Shown in pieces: positions 8,933 to 18,570 of a stretch of 64,000 bases of DNA. A program made the position numbers and the translations under genes. The first letter of the stretch is position 1. Each line of letters starts with the position of its first letter. Source of the DNA: Bacteroidales bacterium (lineage in GTDB: Bacteria > Bacteroidota > Bacteroidia > Bacteroidales > Lentimicrobiaceae). The DNA lies in assembly GCA_016705005.1 (NCBI GenBank), contig JADIZB010000035.1:37740-101739 (forward strand), given 5' to 3'. The notes under the pieces are model-generated. The model worked only from the letters and a program-made list of their open reading frames with translations, was not told where the DNA came from and searched no databases.

Positions 8933-9589
8933 CTACCAGGCGCACCTCATTGAGAACATCAGGGTATGGTTGTATTCATAAAAATGGCCGATAAACTCAC
9001 CATTGATATCATAGAACGCCATTTCTGAGCTCCATGAAAACGCGTGGCTGTATCGCAATCCGGCCGATAGCCGCTCATTTATCCGGTAACAGAAACCGGC
9101 AATACCTGACAGCTCGAATGTTTCGTACATATCTGAAAGAATGACTCCCGGGTGACCATCCATTCTGGCTGATGTAAGCAGCAGAACCGCCGGTTCAGGT
9201 CCGATCGAAAACTCCAGTTTCGGGGTAAGGTAAAAATCAGCCATCAACGGAAGGTTCAGATAGAACAAATTCAACCTGTCGTTTGCATCAGCAGACAGCG
9301 ATTTATAGGATGATCCTTTGACACTCAGTCCCGGTCTGACTGAAATCCCCATGAAACCTTTGCCTTTGCAGGCGAAATATCCATTTACATGAGCTGAAAG
9401 CAGGACTTTACTGTATTCGGTATCAGCCACCGTTTTGGGCTTGTATGTTATTCTCGCCAACGACAGATTGGGCCCTGCTTCAAATCCGATCCTGAACTCC
9501 TGGGCCGAAACAGGGACGTACCAGCTAGTCAGCAATGCCAAAATGAATATTCTGAGCCACGATTTATCGATCAATATCTTCATAACCAT
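8933..9589 (-). CDS. Outer-membrane beta-barrel protein (PorT-like), probable
   Basis: A 218-residue protein with an N-terminal signal peptide (charged start, hydrophobic core, cleavage near VSAQ, about residue 30). The rest consists of alternating hydrophobic/polar strands and ends in an aromatic residue (C-A-W), the pattern of a small eight-stranded outer-membrane barrel common in Bacteroidota (OMP_b-brl/PorT-like). Segments such as F-Y-L-N-L-P-L-M-A-D-F-Y and L-S-A-G-L-R-Y-S-H-A-F fit transmembrane strands. The role is unknown. Two ATG codons (9589 and 9583) are both possible starts. Confidence 0.75.
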   Translation of the reverse strand: MVMKILIDKSWLRIFILALLTSWYVPVSAQEFRIGFEAGPNLSLARITYKPKTVADTEYSKVLLSAHVNGYFACKGKGFMGISVRPGLSVKGSSYKSLSADANDRLNLFYLNLPLMADFYLTPKLEFSIGPEPAVLLLTSARMDGHPGVILSDMYETFELSGIAGFCYRINERLSAGLRYSHAFSWSSEMAFYDINGEFIGHFYEYNHTLMFSMRCAW

Positions 9590-9749
9590 AAAATAAAAGT
9601 GAAAACAGATTTCTATAAAGTCCTATTGCATTCTTATAGCCTTGAAATACAATGATTTAATGAATCAGAGCTTGAGCTAATCCTTAAACCCCCGGCTATG
9701 CATGATCCGGAATCCGGCTGGCCGGTAATTATTATACTTCCTTTTCGGG

Positions 9750-10382
9750 CTATTCTGTTTCAACCAGTCCGTTGAGGATGATTTCCATATCCTCCCTGTA
9801 TTCATTGAACAGGCTCATACCGCTGTAAGCAACAAACTGAACGGTTCCGTTTGAATTGCTGAAATAATATCCGTAATAAATGAACTCAAGTCCCTGAATG
9901 GTGCCGGCAAGTTGCATCATCAGCACCATATTTCCGTTGACATTCCTGTACTCCTCTGATACCAGCCTTATGTCAGGGGCCGCACTGCGCGCATTCTCAA
10001 AAGCTATATCCCTGAGTGTCATCAATGGTATTGAAGTCCGTTCGGTGATCAGCATGGCATAAATATCCTCCCCTTTTCTCTGGAAAGAATATTCAGAAGC
10101 ATCATCATCACCGCCTTTCTCAAAGCTCCATTCTTTCGGATTGATCCATACACCGACATTCAGCTTTTTGCTTTTCACCTGAAAAGATGAGGCAGCTTCT
10201 TTTCTGAAAGTTTCCTGGCTTGTTTTTATCTCTATGGTTTCTTCCGATGGCACATTAATATATTCCCAGGTGCCGTTGGTATACAGAATGACTTCGTCGC
10301 CTTCGGATGTAACAGCATTGATCTGTGCCTTTGTGAGTGGAATTGTAATCATCAGGAAGAAAAATATTGCAATGATTTTCAT
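9750..10382 (-). CDS. Secreted protein of unknown function
   Basis: This 210-residue protein has a signal peptide ending near T-K-A-Q (residue 19) followed by a soluble alpha/beta-like domain. I do not recognise the family. The early segment V-T-S-E-G-D-E-V-I-L-Y-T-N-G-T-W-E-Y resembles short modules seen at the N-terminus of Bacteroidota periplasmic proteins. The rest (for example L-E-F-I-Y-Y-G-Y-Y-F, then Q-F-V-A-Y-S-G) recalls PsbP/DUF1795-like single domains but is not diagnostic. It sits between two other minus-strand genes with 76 bases to the gene upstream. Confidence 0.7.
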   Translation of the reverse strand: MKIIAIFFFLMITIPLTKAQINAVTSEGDEVILYTNGTWEYINVPSEETIEIKTSQETFRKEAASSFQVKSKKLNVGVWINPKEWSFEKGGDDDASEYSFQRKGEDIYAMLITERTSIPLMTLRDIAFENARSAAPDIRLVSEEYRNVNGNMVLMMQLAGTIQGLEFIYYGYYFSNSNGTVQFVAYSGMSLFNEYREDMEIILNGLVETE

Positions 10383-10458
10383 AGGAATGATGGATTTACT
10401 GTGATCACTAAATTTTATTGAACCCGATGAATGAATTGAAACCGTTGATAATTATTGA

Positions 10459-11355
10459 CTATTCAAAAAACAGATATTCGTAACGCAAACGATAATGTTG
10501 TCCCAGCCGCTGGCCGGAATTTTCTATTCGCACTTCCGTAGTTACAGGCCGGTTGCCGGTATCCCACGAACGCTCAATCCTGGCGGCAATTGTTCCTTCG
10601 GGACCGGTTTCCTCCTGTACCACATTATTTCCCGATTCATCATACTGAAGATTGACAATACTCTTTCCCCTGACGGATTCTTCCTCGATCACCGTATTGT
10701 TACCATTTTCATCAAAAAAGTAAATGCTCCGGGCAACCAGTCTTCCACGGGAATCGTATCGCTTTTCAGCTTCCACTTTTCCGTCAGGATTATACACAGT
10801 AACCTGCCTGACCTCTTCACCACCTGCAAAATTAAGCTCAACTACCTCCTCGGGCTTACGATCGTCGGAATAAGAATAGGTCTTCGAGAATTCAAGGTCG
10901 CCATATTCGTTGTACGACTCTTCACGTACAAGCAGGCCATGGTCATAAATCCACAACTGCCTTTCGCCCTCATCCCCGTCACTGTCGAGCAGACGACGGC
11001 TTACCAGGTGGCCTTCCTGATTATATTCGTAGCTGATTTCATCAGGATCTCCTTCCAGGTAATGCCTGAACTCCTTTAACACATGTCCTTCGGCATCGTA
11101 TTCGCGGGTAGTCCTTTCAGCAGGTTCACCCCCCATTTCGAGTGCCTCCTCAACCGGATAACCATTGCTGTATATAATGGTGACCCTCTCTTCCGGGTTG
11201 CCTTCTGCGTCCCAGGTGATGCGTTCTGTTTCATGGCCCTGTTCATCGGTCATCACCGAATTAATCATGACTTCACCGTTCAGATCTTCTTCATCCGGAT
11301 CGGCTACTGCGAGATTGGTGCGATATACATTAACCTGCCTGATCTTCTTTTCCAT
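10459..11355 (-). CDS. YD-repeat-like cytoplasmic protein
   Basis: From the ATG at 11353-11355 the product has 298 residues. The frame can be extended to 11460, but the extension lacks an ATG and does not look coding. The body is a string of about eight roughly 20-25-residue repeats with the pattern [YV]-x-x-x-G-x-[VL]-x-x-x-x-x-Y or Y-D-x-x-G-x (for example EYDAEGHVLKEFRHY, VYNPDGKVEAEKRYDSRGR, YDESGNNVVQEE). This resembles the RHS/YD and MORN-like beta-repeat families. It is strongly acidic, has no signal peptide and lacks the RHS core or a toxin tip, so it is not an Rhs effector. It may be a beta-repeat scaffold, but its function is unknown. Confidence 0.75.
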   Translation of the reverse strand: MEKKIRQVNVYRTNLAVADPDEEDLNGEVMINSVMTDEQGHETERITWDAEGNPEERVTIIYSNGYPVEEALEMGGEPAERTTREYDAEGHVLKEFRHYLEGDPDEISYEYNQEGHLVSRRLLDSDGDEGERQLWIYDHGLLVREESYNEYGDLEFSKTYSYSDDRKPEEVVELNFAGGEEVRQVTVYNPDGKVEAEKRYDSRGRLVARSIYFFDENGNNTVIEEESVRGKSIVNLQYDESGNNVVQEETGPEGTIAARIERSWDTGNRPVTTEVRIENSGQRLGQHYRLRYEYLFFE

Positions 11356-11644
11356 AGTATGCAAAAAAATATTCCTGATTGCAAAGGAAAGAAAAACATC
11401 GGAGAATAGACAGCGTGCTTCAGAAGTTTTCAAACATATAAAAGAACAGAAGATGTACAATATTCAAGCTGATGGGCAGACAAAATCAACCGGGGCTTTT
11501 TCACAAAGCATCATTCTGTGCAATTTATAGTTTAAATGTTAATGTTGCATTTATCGATCAATTGTAATTGCAGGTTAGATGGTCTGTACATTCACTATGT
11601 TCAGGAATTATCCGGATTAAGCCTGCTCCATCGGTTCAATTTAG

Positions 11645-11652
11645 TATTTTTG
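11645..11652 (+). promoter_or_regulatory. -7 element (TATTTTTG) for prolyl oligopeptidase
   Basis: TATTTTTG matches TAnnTTTG and lies 47 bases before the chosen ATG at 11699, in the 343-bp divergent gap. The -33 element is not clear. Confidence 0.4.
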
Positions 11653-11698
11653 ACCGGCTTAATCAGTGCCGGTAAAGGCTGAAAAAAAACAAATAACA

Positions 11699-13843
11699 AT
11701 GAAAAAAATCCTACTCATCGCTGCCATGGGAATACTATCTGCAACAGGCTTCGGTCAACAGAAAAAAATCAACTATCCGGTTTCGGAAAAGACCGGTGTA
11801 ACCGATAATTACTTTGGCGTAACGGTTGCCGATCCCTACCGCTGGCTCGAGGATGACAACTCCGCTGAAACCGCAGCATGGGTAAAAGCCCAGAACGAAG
11901 TTACAGATACATATCTGGGGGGCATTCCCTTCCGGGATGAAATCAGGAAACGCCTGACCGAACTCTGGAATTTCCCCAGGTATGGCGTGCCTTTTCATAA
12001 GGGCAAATATTACTTCTACACCCGGAACAACGGAACACAGAATCAAAGTGTCCTGTACATACAGGAAGGGCTGACCGGTGAGCCGAAAGTTTTCCTGGAC
12101 CCCAACAAGCTTTCTGCCGATGGTACAACAGCATTGGCTTCCTGGGCGGCTTCACGCGACGGCAGTTACTTTGCCTATGCCATCGCCAAAGCAGGATCAG
12201 ACTGGAATGAAATTTATGTGATTGAAACTGCCACGGGCAAACAGCTCAGCGACAAACTTGAATGGGTCAAGTTCTCCGACATAGCCTGGGAAGGCAAGGG
12301 ATTCTATTACAGCCGTTATGATAAGCCCGGAGAAGGCGGTGAATTGTCATCAAGAAATGAATTCAAGAAGGTATACTACCACAGGGTGGGAGATCCCCAG
12401 ACCAGTGACCGCCTGGTTTATGGAAACAGGGCGAAGCCCCTGTATGGCTACAGTGCCCAGACCACCACGGATGAGAAGTTCCTGCTGATGTTCGAAACCG
12501 AAAGCACAAGCGGGAATGCACTCTATATCAAAGACCTTACCGGTCTCACCTTCAACCTTGACATCCCTTCGCCCTACAGCGGGTTCATCAGGATTGCCGA
12601 AGGTTTCAGTTTTGACTATGAAGTAATCACCAATGAGGGCAGGGATTTCATTATCCGCACCAACGACGGGGCCCCGCGTTACCGGCTGATCTCAGTGAAC
12701 CTTGATAAACCCGGCAGGGAAAACTGGAAAACCATTGTTCCAGAAAAGGAGGAAGTGCTGAAATCGGCCCAGGCCGCTGCCGGGATGCTGATCTGCCAGT
12801 ATATGAAGGACGCCACCGATAAAGCCTTTGTTTTCGGGATGAATGGTGATTTTCAACATGAAATCGCGCTGCCCGGCCCGGGAACAATTTCCGATTTTGA
12901 AAGCACCCGCGAAGATGCCGATGCATTCTACTCCTTTATATCCTTTACTTCGCCTTCGACCATCTATAAGCTCGGGGTAAAATCGAACAAGTCGGAGGTT
13001 TACCGAAAGCCGGAAATCAATTTTGATGCTTCCGGCATTGTCTCTGAACAGGTCTTCTATACCAGCAAGGACGGAACCCGCATACCCATGTTCCTCGTAC
13101 ACCGGGCCGACATTAAACCTGATGGCAACAATCCCGTTTATCTTTACGGATATGGTGGTTTCAATGTGAGCCTGACCCCGAATTTCAGTGTCAGCAGACT
13201 GCTCTTTATCGAAAACGGAGGCGTTTTTGCTATGGCCAACCTGAGGGGAGGCGGTGAATACGGTGAGGACTGGCACCGGGCCGGGACCAAACTCCTTAAA
13301 CAGAACGTATTCGATGATTTCATCGCTGCAGCGGAATACCTCATTGCGAAGAAATACACCAACCCATCGAAAATAGCGATTGCCGGCGGGTCAAACGGTG
13401 GTTTGCTTGTGGGTGCCTGTATGGCTCAGCGGCCTGATCTTTTTGCCGTTGCCCTTCCTGCCGTAGGGGTAATGGACATGCTGCGGTTTCATAAATTTAC
13501 CATTGGCTGGGCATGGACCGAAGATTATGGCTCAAGCGACAATGAGGATGAATTCCGCTACCTCCTGGGCTATTCACCCCTGCACAACCTCAAGGCAGGG
13601 ACCTGTTATCCGGCAACCCTGGTAACCACAGCCGATCACGACGACCGTGTGGTTCCGGCCCACTCGTTCAAGTTCGCGGCAACCCTGCAGGAAAAACAAT
13701 CCTGCGGTCATCCGGCGCTGATCAGGATCGAAACAAATGCCGGGCACGGAGCCGGCAAACCCGTTTCGAAAATGATTGATGAAGCCACCGATCTATGGTC
13801 ATTTACCATGTACAATCTTGGCATGACTCCTGCGTTTAAATAA
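11699..13843 (+). CDS. Prolyl oligopeptidase (S9A family), secreted
   Basis: A 714-residue serine peptidase that cleaves short peptides after proline, exported by a signal peptide (MKKILLIAAMGILSATGFGQ). The seven-bladed propeller occupies about residues 90-430 and the alpha/beta-hydrolase domain the C-terminal third. The catalytic Ser is S565 in G-G-S-N-G-G, Asp is D649 in D-D-R-V-V-P, and His is H683 in N-A-G-H-G-A-G. Spacing and length match characterised prolyl endopeptidases. I chose ATG 11699 because the upstream GTG at 11666 would add residues before a perfect signal peptide. A likely terminator follows at 13869. Confidence 0.93.
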   Translation: MKKILLIAAMGILSATGFGQQKKINYPVSEKTGVTDNYFGVTVADPYRWLEDDNSAETAAWVKAQNEVTDTYLGGIPFRDEIRKRLTELWNFPRYGVPFHKGKYYFYTRNNGTQNQSVLYIQEGLTGEPKVFLDPNKLSADGTTALASWAASRDGSYFAYAIAKAGSDWNEIYVIETATGKQLSDKLEWVKFSDIAWEGKGFYYSRYDKPGEGGELSSRNEFKKVYYHRVGDPQTSDRLVYGNRAKPLYGYSAQTTTDEKFLLMFETESTSGNALYIKDLTGLTFNLDIPSPYSGFIRIAEGFSFDYEVITNEGRDFIIRTNDGAPRYRLISVNLDKPGRENWKTIVPEKEEVLKSAQAAAGMLICQYMKDATDKAFVFGMNGDFQHEIALPGPGTISDFESTREDADAFYSFISFTSPSTIYKLGVKSNKSEVYRKPEINFDASGIVSEQVFYTSKDGTRIPMFLVHRADIKPDGNNPVYLYGYGGFNVSLTPNFSVSRLLFIENGGVFAMANLRGGGEYGEDWHRAGTKLLKQNVFDDFIAAAEYLIAKKYTNPSKIAIAGGSNGGLLVGACMAQRPDLFAVALPAVGVMDMLRFHKFTIGWAWTEDYGSSDNEDEFRYLLGYSPLHNLKAGTCYPATLVTTADHDDRVVPAHSFKFAATLQEKQSCGHPALIRIETNAGHGAGKPVSKMIDEATDLWSFTMYNLGMTPAFK

Positions 13844-13868
13844 GCAGCCTGTTTCACCAAAACATGAA

Positions 13869-13893
13869 AAGCCCGGCCATCACCGGGTTTTTC
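13869..13893 (+). terminator. Rho-independent terminator after prolyl oligopeptidase
   Basis: The inverted repeat AAGCCCGG / CCGGGTTT (one G-T wobble) with a six-base loop runs into a T-rich stretch, 26 bases after the stop. Confidence 0.6.
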
Positions 13894-13908
13894 TTCAAAT
13901 GATTCCCC

Positions 13909-15114
13909 ATGAGAATAAACTTTCCGACTTTGATCCGTATTTTTTACTCAGCTTCCCTCCTGCTTGTTTCTCCACTGTTCCACAACGCAAAAGCCCAGAA
14001 CTTTGCTCCGGATACTTTGATGAATACGGCTACCGTCTCCGTTAGCGACAGTCTTGCCACCCTGATGTATATGCTGGACGAACAAAGGGCCGCCAATTCC
14101 AGGCTGGCTGAAGAAAATGCCGTGTTGCAGAATAAACTGGAATTGTTTGTCAGGGAAACGGAAGCCATGAAATCACGTCAGGCCTCACTCATACAGTACA
14201 ACGATTCACTAAACAACAGGCTTTCAGAAACCGGAAAGCAGCTGGAGCTGAAAAACAGCCTGCTCGAAAGCCAGGTGCAGCTTCAGAAAGAGAAGGAACT
14301 GTTGTTTGCCGAAAAGGAGCAGCTTTACCGCGAAGCCATCAGCAGTTCGATCATCGACAAGGTGAAACTCGAAGGTCAGATCGCCACGAAAGATTCCCGG
14401 CTCGATGGGAAAGAACGCGAAATATCATTACTTCAGCAAAGCATCGATGAGAAAAACCGCGACCTGGGCAACCGGAATGCTGAAATCATGAAGATAGTTT
14501 CGGAGAAGTCAAAGGCGGAGCAACGGATTGACTCCCTCAGGACCAGCCTTACCACGACCGAAAAAAACCTGCTGATGGCCGGGGAACAACTGAAATATAC
14601 AGATCAGAAGCTCAAAGATTGTGAGAACCGCTATTCGTCGCTGACCAACAAAAAAAAGAAAACCAAGGTAGTACAGGGTTTCGCAATTAAAAACTACCGC
14701 ACGCCTGATTTTGCCCTGGCCCCTAAAGATGCTGCCAACCCGTCGGTCTATGTGATCAGTAACAAGAACAGCAGCAACATGGAGTTCGATTTTGTTACCG
14801 GTGCCAGTATAATGCTGAAAGACCTGACCAAACCCGGTGGGGCACTTACCTACGATGTGGGTTTTTTCCTGGGGTTCGGCGGCAACAATCTGTTCAAGAA
14901 CTTTTACCTGGGGCCCAATTTCAAGCTTTTCGACGTGTTGCATGTGAACCTTGGCGCCAATGTGGCCGAATATGAAGTGCTGAAGGATGGCTTTCATGTG
15001 GGGGATGTACTGCAGCCGGGCATCTCCATTCCCACCACCCGCGAGTGGAGAATCAACGGTTATATCGGCTTTACTTTCGACCTTGAACTGATTACCATGA
15101 TTGGCAAACGGTAA
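13909..15114 (+). CDS. Envelope protein with long coiled coil and C-terminal barrel-like domain
   Basis: This 401-residue protein has a signal peptide (cleavage near A-K-A-Q, about residue 29). Residues about 45-250 are a nearly continuous charged coiled coil (E/K/Q-rich, heptad leucines), followed by a lysine cluster K-K-K-K-T-K. The C-terminal 150-residue domain is glycine/aromatic-rich and contains short beta strands (V-G-F-F-L-G-F-G-G-N-N-L, I-N-G-Y-I-G-F-T-F-D-L), which recalls an outer-membrane or outer-leaflet beta domain. I do not recognise a family. It could bridge periplasm and outer membrane, which is inference. Its stop lies four bases from the converging cytochrome peroxidase stop. 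Confidence 0.75.
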   Translation: MRINFPTLIRIFYSASLLLVSPLFHNAKAQNFAPDTLMNTATVSVSDSLATLMYMLDEQRAANSRLAEENAVLQNKLELFVRETEAMKSRQASLIQYNDSLNNRLSETGKQLELKNSLLESQVQLQKEKELLFAEKEQLYREAISSSIIDKVKLEGQIATKDSRLDGKEREISLLQQSIDEKNRDLGNRNAEIMKIVSEKSKAEQRIDSLRTSLTTTEKNLLMAGEQLKYTDQKLKDCENRYSSLTNKKKKTKVVQGFAIKNYRTPDFALAPKDAANPSVYVISNKNSSNMEFDFVTGASIMLKDLTKPGGALTYDVGFFLGFGGNNLFKNFYLGPNFKLFDVLHVNLGANVAEYEVLKDGFHVGDVLQPGISIPTTREWRINGYIGFTFDLELITMIGKR

Positions 15115-15118
15115 CCGC

Positions 15119-16306
15119 TCAGAAAGGGTAGTACCTGCCGGCCACCTCCTGATAAGAAGATCCATCCGGGAAAACAGCCGGGGGTGCGAAATCCGGGTCT
15201 GAAAGGAAGCTTTCATCGGTCAGCGAAAGCAGGAATGCTTTCATCTCAGCCTTTTCCGTAGGGGTAAACTGAACGCCACCATTCGCCACATGGTGCATCA
15301 GGGCATTCACATAGGGTGACATCTTTACCTGGTGCGAATAAAAATCAATTACTTCGTCGAGTGTTTCAAACCGTCCATCGTGCATGTAGGGCCCGGTGAG
15401 ACTGATGTTCCTCAGGGTGGTGGCCTTGTAGGCGCCACGGTCCTTCTCTTCTCCTGTAACCGCATAGCGGTCGCGGGTGTCGATGAACTCAGTATCCTTG
15501 CCGTTGTTATAGAACAGGTTGGTGGTGAAAAGCGGATTGCCGCTGCTGCCGTGGCAATGAAAACAGTCGCCGCCCTCTTCGGTGGTGAAGAGTATAAAAC
15601 CGTTCAGTTCCTGTTGCGAAAGCTGAACCTCACCCCGCATATAACGGTCGAATTTCGAATTGGCCGACACCAGCGTTCTGACAAACTGGGCGATTGCCCT
15701 GCTGATGTTCTTCATGGTAACTGTTTCTGAGCCAAATGCTTCAGCGAACAGGGCGGGGTAGCCCGGGATCTGCTGAATCATTGCTTTGGTCCGGTTGGTA
15801 TCCCCATACATTTCGTGGGGAGCCACTACGCCCATCCATACCAGGTCCTCAAGTGTTCTCCTGGAGACATCCGGGTTATCCTTACTGATCAGCCCGTTCC
15901 ACAGGTACCCGTTGGGGTTCCATACCAGGTTGATGAGCGGCAGGGGCATATGGGGCGTGGGTGCCCCGCTGAGACCATAAGGATGGCCATCCTGAAAAAC
16001 CGGATGATCCATGCCCGGCTCAAAGCTGTTTGACTGAAGGTGGCAGCTGCCACAGGTCATCAGTGAATCGTATGTGGTTCTTCCCGACAGGCGTCCGTCG
16101 TAGAAAAGATATCGTCCCAGTTCAATTCCTTCCACAGTCAGGGGATTGTCGGCCGGTATATTGAGTTCCGTAGGGAAATAAGCGGGAATTTCAAGGGTAT
16201 AGGGCGTTGGCACGTATGGTGCGGGGTCATTTTCATCACAGGCTGACAGGATCATCAATCCGGTGATCATCATCAGAAGCTGTCCGGCGAGTCGCGAAAA
16301 GTTCAT
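15119..16306 (-). CDS. Di-haem cytochrome c peroxidase family lipoprotein
   Basis: A 395-residue protein of the bacterial cytochrome c peroxidase/MauG family. The N-terminus ends in a lipobox (L-S-A-C, Cys22), so it should be a membrane-anchored lipoprotein on the periplasmic side. Two c-type haem sites are visible: C85-G-S-C88-H89 and C248-F-H-C251-H252. The segment Y-M-H-D-G-R-F-E-T-L-D-E-V-I-D-F-Y near residues 307-323 is the conserved C-terminal family motif. It likely reduces H2O2 using c-type cytochrome electrons, though MauG-like oxidase activity cannot be excluded. It is transcribed alone, convergent with the coiled-coil gene. Confidence 0.9.
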   Translation of the reverse strand: MNFSRLAGQLLMMITGLMILSACDENDPAPYVPTPYTLEIPAYFPTELNIPADNPLTVEGIELGRYLFYDGRLSGRTTYDSLMTCGSCHLQSNSFEPGMDHPVFQDGHPYGLSGAPTPHMPLPLINLVWNPNGYLWNGLISKDNPDVSRRTLEDLVWMGVVAPHEMYGDTNRTKAMIQQIPGYPALFAEAFGSETVTMKNISRAIAQFVRTLVSANSKFDRYMRGEVQLSQQELNGFILFTTEEGGDCFHCHGSSGNPLFTTNLFYNNGKDTEFIDTRDRYAVTGEEKDRGAYKATTLRNISLTGPYMHDGRFETLDEVIDFYSHQVKMSPYVNALMHHVANGGVQFTPTEKAEMKAFLLSLTDESFLSDPDFAPPAVFPDGSSYQEVAGRYYPF

Positions 16307-16605
16307 AAATAGCCATGTAGTTTAGGGTGATAAAGTTAATCAAAAGCCGGGCCGTAATGCAAGCTTCGGTCATTTTATCAGCTCCGGCTTCCGGACTTCT
16401 CCCCTGAAAAGATGAACAATGCTGCGGCCTTTGCCGCTTCGTTCCGGAGGATTGCAAAGTTATAGCACATGCAGAAAGCCAGAACTATAACCCGAAAGAC
16501 TGAAACAAATCAGTGGCTGTGCAAAAGAAAAATATCAGATACTGAAAATCGAATCACTGGTTTCAAATGCATGCGTGACGATCTGAAAACTGCCCTGTAA
16601 ATTGT

Positions 16606-16613
16606 TACCTTTG
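16606..16613 (+). promoter_or_regulatory. -7 element (TACCTTTG) for the Smr gene
   Basis: TACCTTTG matches TAnnTTTG, 70 bases before the ATG at 16684. The rest of the 377-bp gap between 16307 and 16683 shows nothing else recognisable. Confidence 0.4.
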
Positions 16614-16683
16614 CAGCTTCTTAACAGACATCTCTCCGGAGTCTGACCAGACGACGGATTACGCGATAACACCACACCAGACT

Positions 16684-17796
16684 ATGGACTTGAAGCCAGG
16701 CGATAAAGTACGTTTTTTAAATGAAAAAGGGGGTGGCATTGTCACCGGAATCCTCAGCAACACCATGGTGAATGTAGCCATTGAAGAGGGCTTTGTGGTG
16801 CCGGTGCAGGTAAAGGACCTGATTGTGATTGAACCGAAAGGGGCAGCCGATCGCTTCTTCGACCGGCAGGTGAAAGTGAACCTTCCCGAAAAGCCTGCAA
16901 CAGTTCCCGAAAAGGCAAAAGAACCCACCGCCCTTCCCGAAACAGGCAGCGACGACCGGACCAGCTACCTTTACCGTCAATCGGGCATCCGTGCCATCGA
17001 AGGCATTTATATGGCTTTTGCCCCGCACGACCAGCAATGGCTTATTTCGGGCAACCTTGATATCTTCCTGATTAACAACACCGGGTACGACGCGCTGTTT
17101 TCCTTTTCACTTATGGAAGAAGAAAAAGGTTATGCAGGTGTTGATTATGATGTGATCCCACCCTATTCAAAACTTCTGCTGGAGACCATCAGCCGCGATG
17201 ACATCGAAGGCTGGTCGGACGGTGTGATGCAGGTGATTTTCCATAAAAATGAAATCAGCCCGATCCTCAGTCCGCTGCATGCCGCTTTCAAAATCAAGCC
17301 GGTCAGATTTTACAAGGAGACCAGCTATCAGGACTTCCCGCTCATCGGGTTGAAGGCTGTACTCATCAATCTGGGCGACCTTGCCGGGCAGGTGATCATC
17401 TCTTCCACTGAAACATTTGCCAAATCTGGAATTGATCCGGCGGCGAAGCAGAAACTCTCGGCGCTGACTCCGGAAGCCGTGATCGATATACACAAAACGG
17501 CACCTTTTGAAGCCGAGGTTGACCTTCATATTTCGGCGCTGCGTCAGGATTATGCAGAAATGCCGCAAAATGAAATCCTCATCTACCAGCTCGAGTACTT
17601 CAGCCGCATGCTCGAAAGTGCCATCGCGCACAATTACACCAAGGTGACCTTTATCCATGGAATAGGTAACGGAACGCTGAAGACAGCCATCAAGTCGCGG
17701 CTGGCCGAATACGATCATCTCGAGATCCGCAATGCCCCTTTTGCAAAATTCGGGTATGGCGCGGTGGAAGTGGTGATCAGCCAGAAAGGGAACTGA
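16684..17796 (+). CDS. DUF2027/Smr domain protein
   Basis: This 370-residue soluble protein has an N-terminal SH3-like segment (M-D-L-K-P-G-D-K-V-R-F-L-N-E-K-G-G-G, 1-60), a central DUF2027-type beta domain (about 90-260), and a C-terminal Smr (small MutS-related) domain. The Smr hallmarks are the E-V-D-L-H-I motif near residues 278-283 and the H-G-I-G-N-G-T-L loop near 324-331. Smr domains are nucleases or nucleic-acid binders, and this architecture is common in Bacteroidota, where its role is not settled. Length and motifs look intact. It is the last gene before the gap leading into the CheB/CheR region. Confidence 0.85.
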   Translation: MDLKPGDKVRFLNEKGGGIVTGILSNTMVNVAIEEGFVVPVQVKDLIVIEPKGAADRFFDRQVKVNLPEKPATVPEKAKEPTALPETGSDDRTSYLYRQSGIRAIEGIYMAFAPHDQQWLISGNLDIFLINNTGYDALFSFSLMEEEKGYAGVDYDVIPPYSKLLLETISRDDIEGWSDGVMQVIFHKNEISPILSPLHAAFKIKPVRFYKETSYQDFPLIGLKAVLINLGDLAGQVIISSTETFAKSGIDPAAKQKLSALTPEAVIDIHKTAPFEAEVDLHISALRQDYAEMPQNEILIYQLEYFSRMLESAIAHNYTKVTFIHGIGNGTLKTAIKSRLAEYDHLEIRNAPFAKFGYGAVEVVISQKGN

Positions 17797-18570
17797 GTTG
17801 TGCAGCGGGTTGCACCGGTTTGTTTTGAGCAGGGGAGCGTAAAGGCGAAAGAGCGATGGAGCGACTTAATCGCAAATAGCCCATCCGTGGTTAGAATGGG
17901 CACGGCCGCCGTATTCCTTCAATTCCTGAATAATTAATCAGGCATAAAACAGATTTTCTATGCCCCGGAAGTAAACTCCGGATATGGGTATTCAATTTTC
18001 ACATGTGGAAAATAAACTTTTTCAGCAGGAAAATCTGATTCTCATCTGTGAAAGGGGGCTATAAATCTCTGAATTCGCACACTTCATCAGGTGCCTGCAG
18101 CAGGCTTCACCCAGATTTCCTTCCTCCCCTGCTGATACTCGTTTATAGCTGATTTAGACCATTCCCGGATGCGTGGAATGTATTTGGTTTCGATTTCTTC
18201 TCCTTTTCAGCAGTTACTGCTTGTAAATAATCCAGGATTATTTACACCCGCTTTTGCCTGGCTTGTTCCGTTATAACTGGCAGAAAGTTAGAAGGGTGAT
18301 TACTCCATCATAAATGGCAATATACACGCAACCAAAATCTCAAATTATGTATTATATTTGAACTGGGTTGCAAAATCTTTTAACCTTGACAAAGAGGCTA
18401 AACCTGTTAATAGCCTTACATATCCATTTGTTGGTTGCTTTATTTTAGATAGCAGGGGTTTGGTGCCCGGGAGGTTATTTTATTAAAATGCAATTGATCA
18501 TCCGGTATAAGCCAATTCTAAAAGAACATCATTCAGAGGAAAGTAAATTAAGTACCAACCATTGGAAAAC
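17797..18570. other. 774-bp gene-free gap before the CheB-CheR gene
   Basis: No convincing ORF, tRNA or rRNA sequence is seen. Apart from the 25-base palindrome at 18222-18246 the stretch is AT-rich and unremarkable. It marks the transition from GC-richer housekeeping sequence to the AT-richer 18.5-25.7 kb block. Confidence 0.5.
18222..18246. repeat. 25-base hyphenated palindrome
   Basis: TGTAAATAATCC, one central A, then GGATTATTTACA: a perfect 12-bp inverted repeat. It has no following T-run, so it fits a dimeric-regulator operator or a small hairpin better than a terminator. It lies about 325 bases upstream of the CheB-CheR start. Confidence 0.55.

Noticed and set aside
12692..13276. 194-codon antisense ORF inside prolyl oligopeptidase
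   Set aside because: Opposite to an intact, motif-complete enzyme, with no start-site or family support.
14509..15216. 235-codon antisense ORF over the coiled-coil and cytochrome genes
   Set aside because: Straddles the ends of two convincing genes and shows no domain resemblance.
17797..18570. tRNA or attachment site marking the edge of the signalling block
   Set aside because: No cloverleaf or CCA-ending tRNA sequence and no flanking direct repeat could be found by eye.
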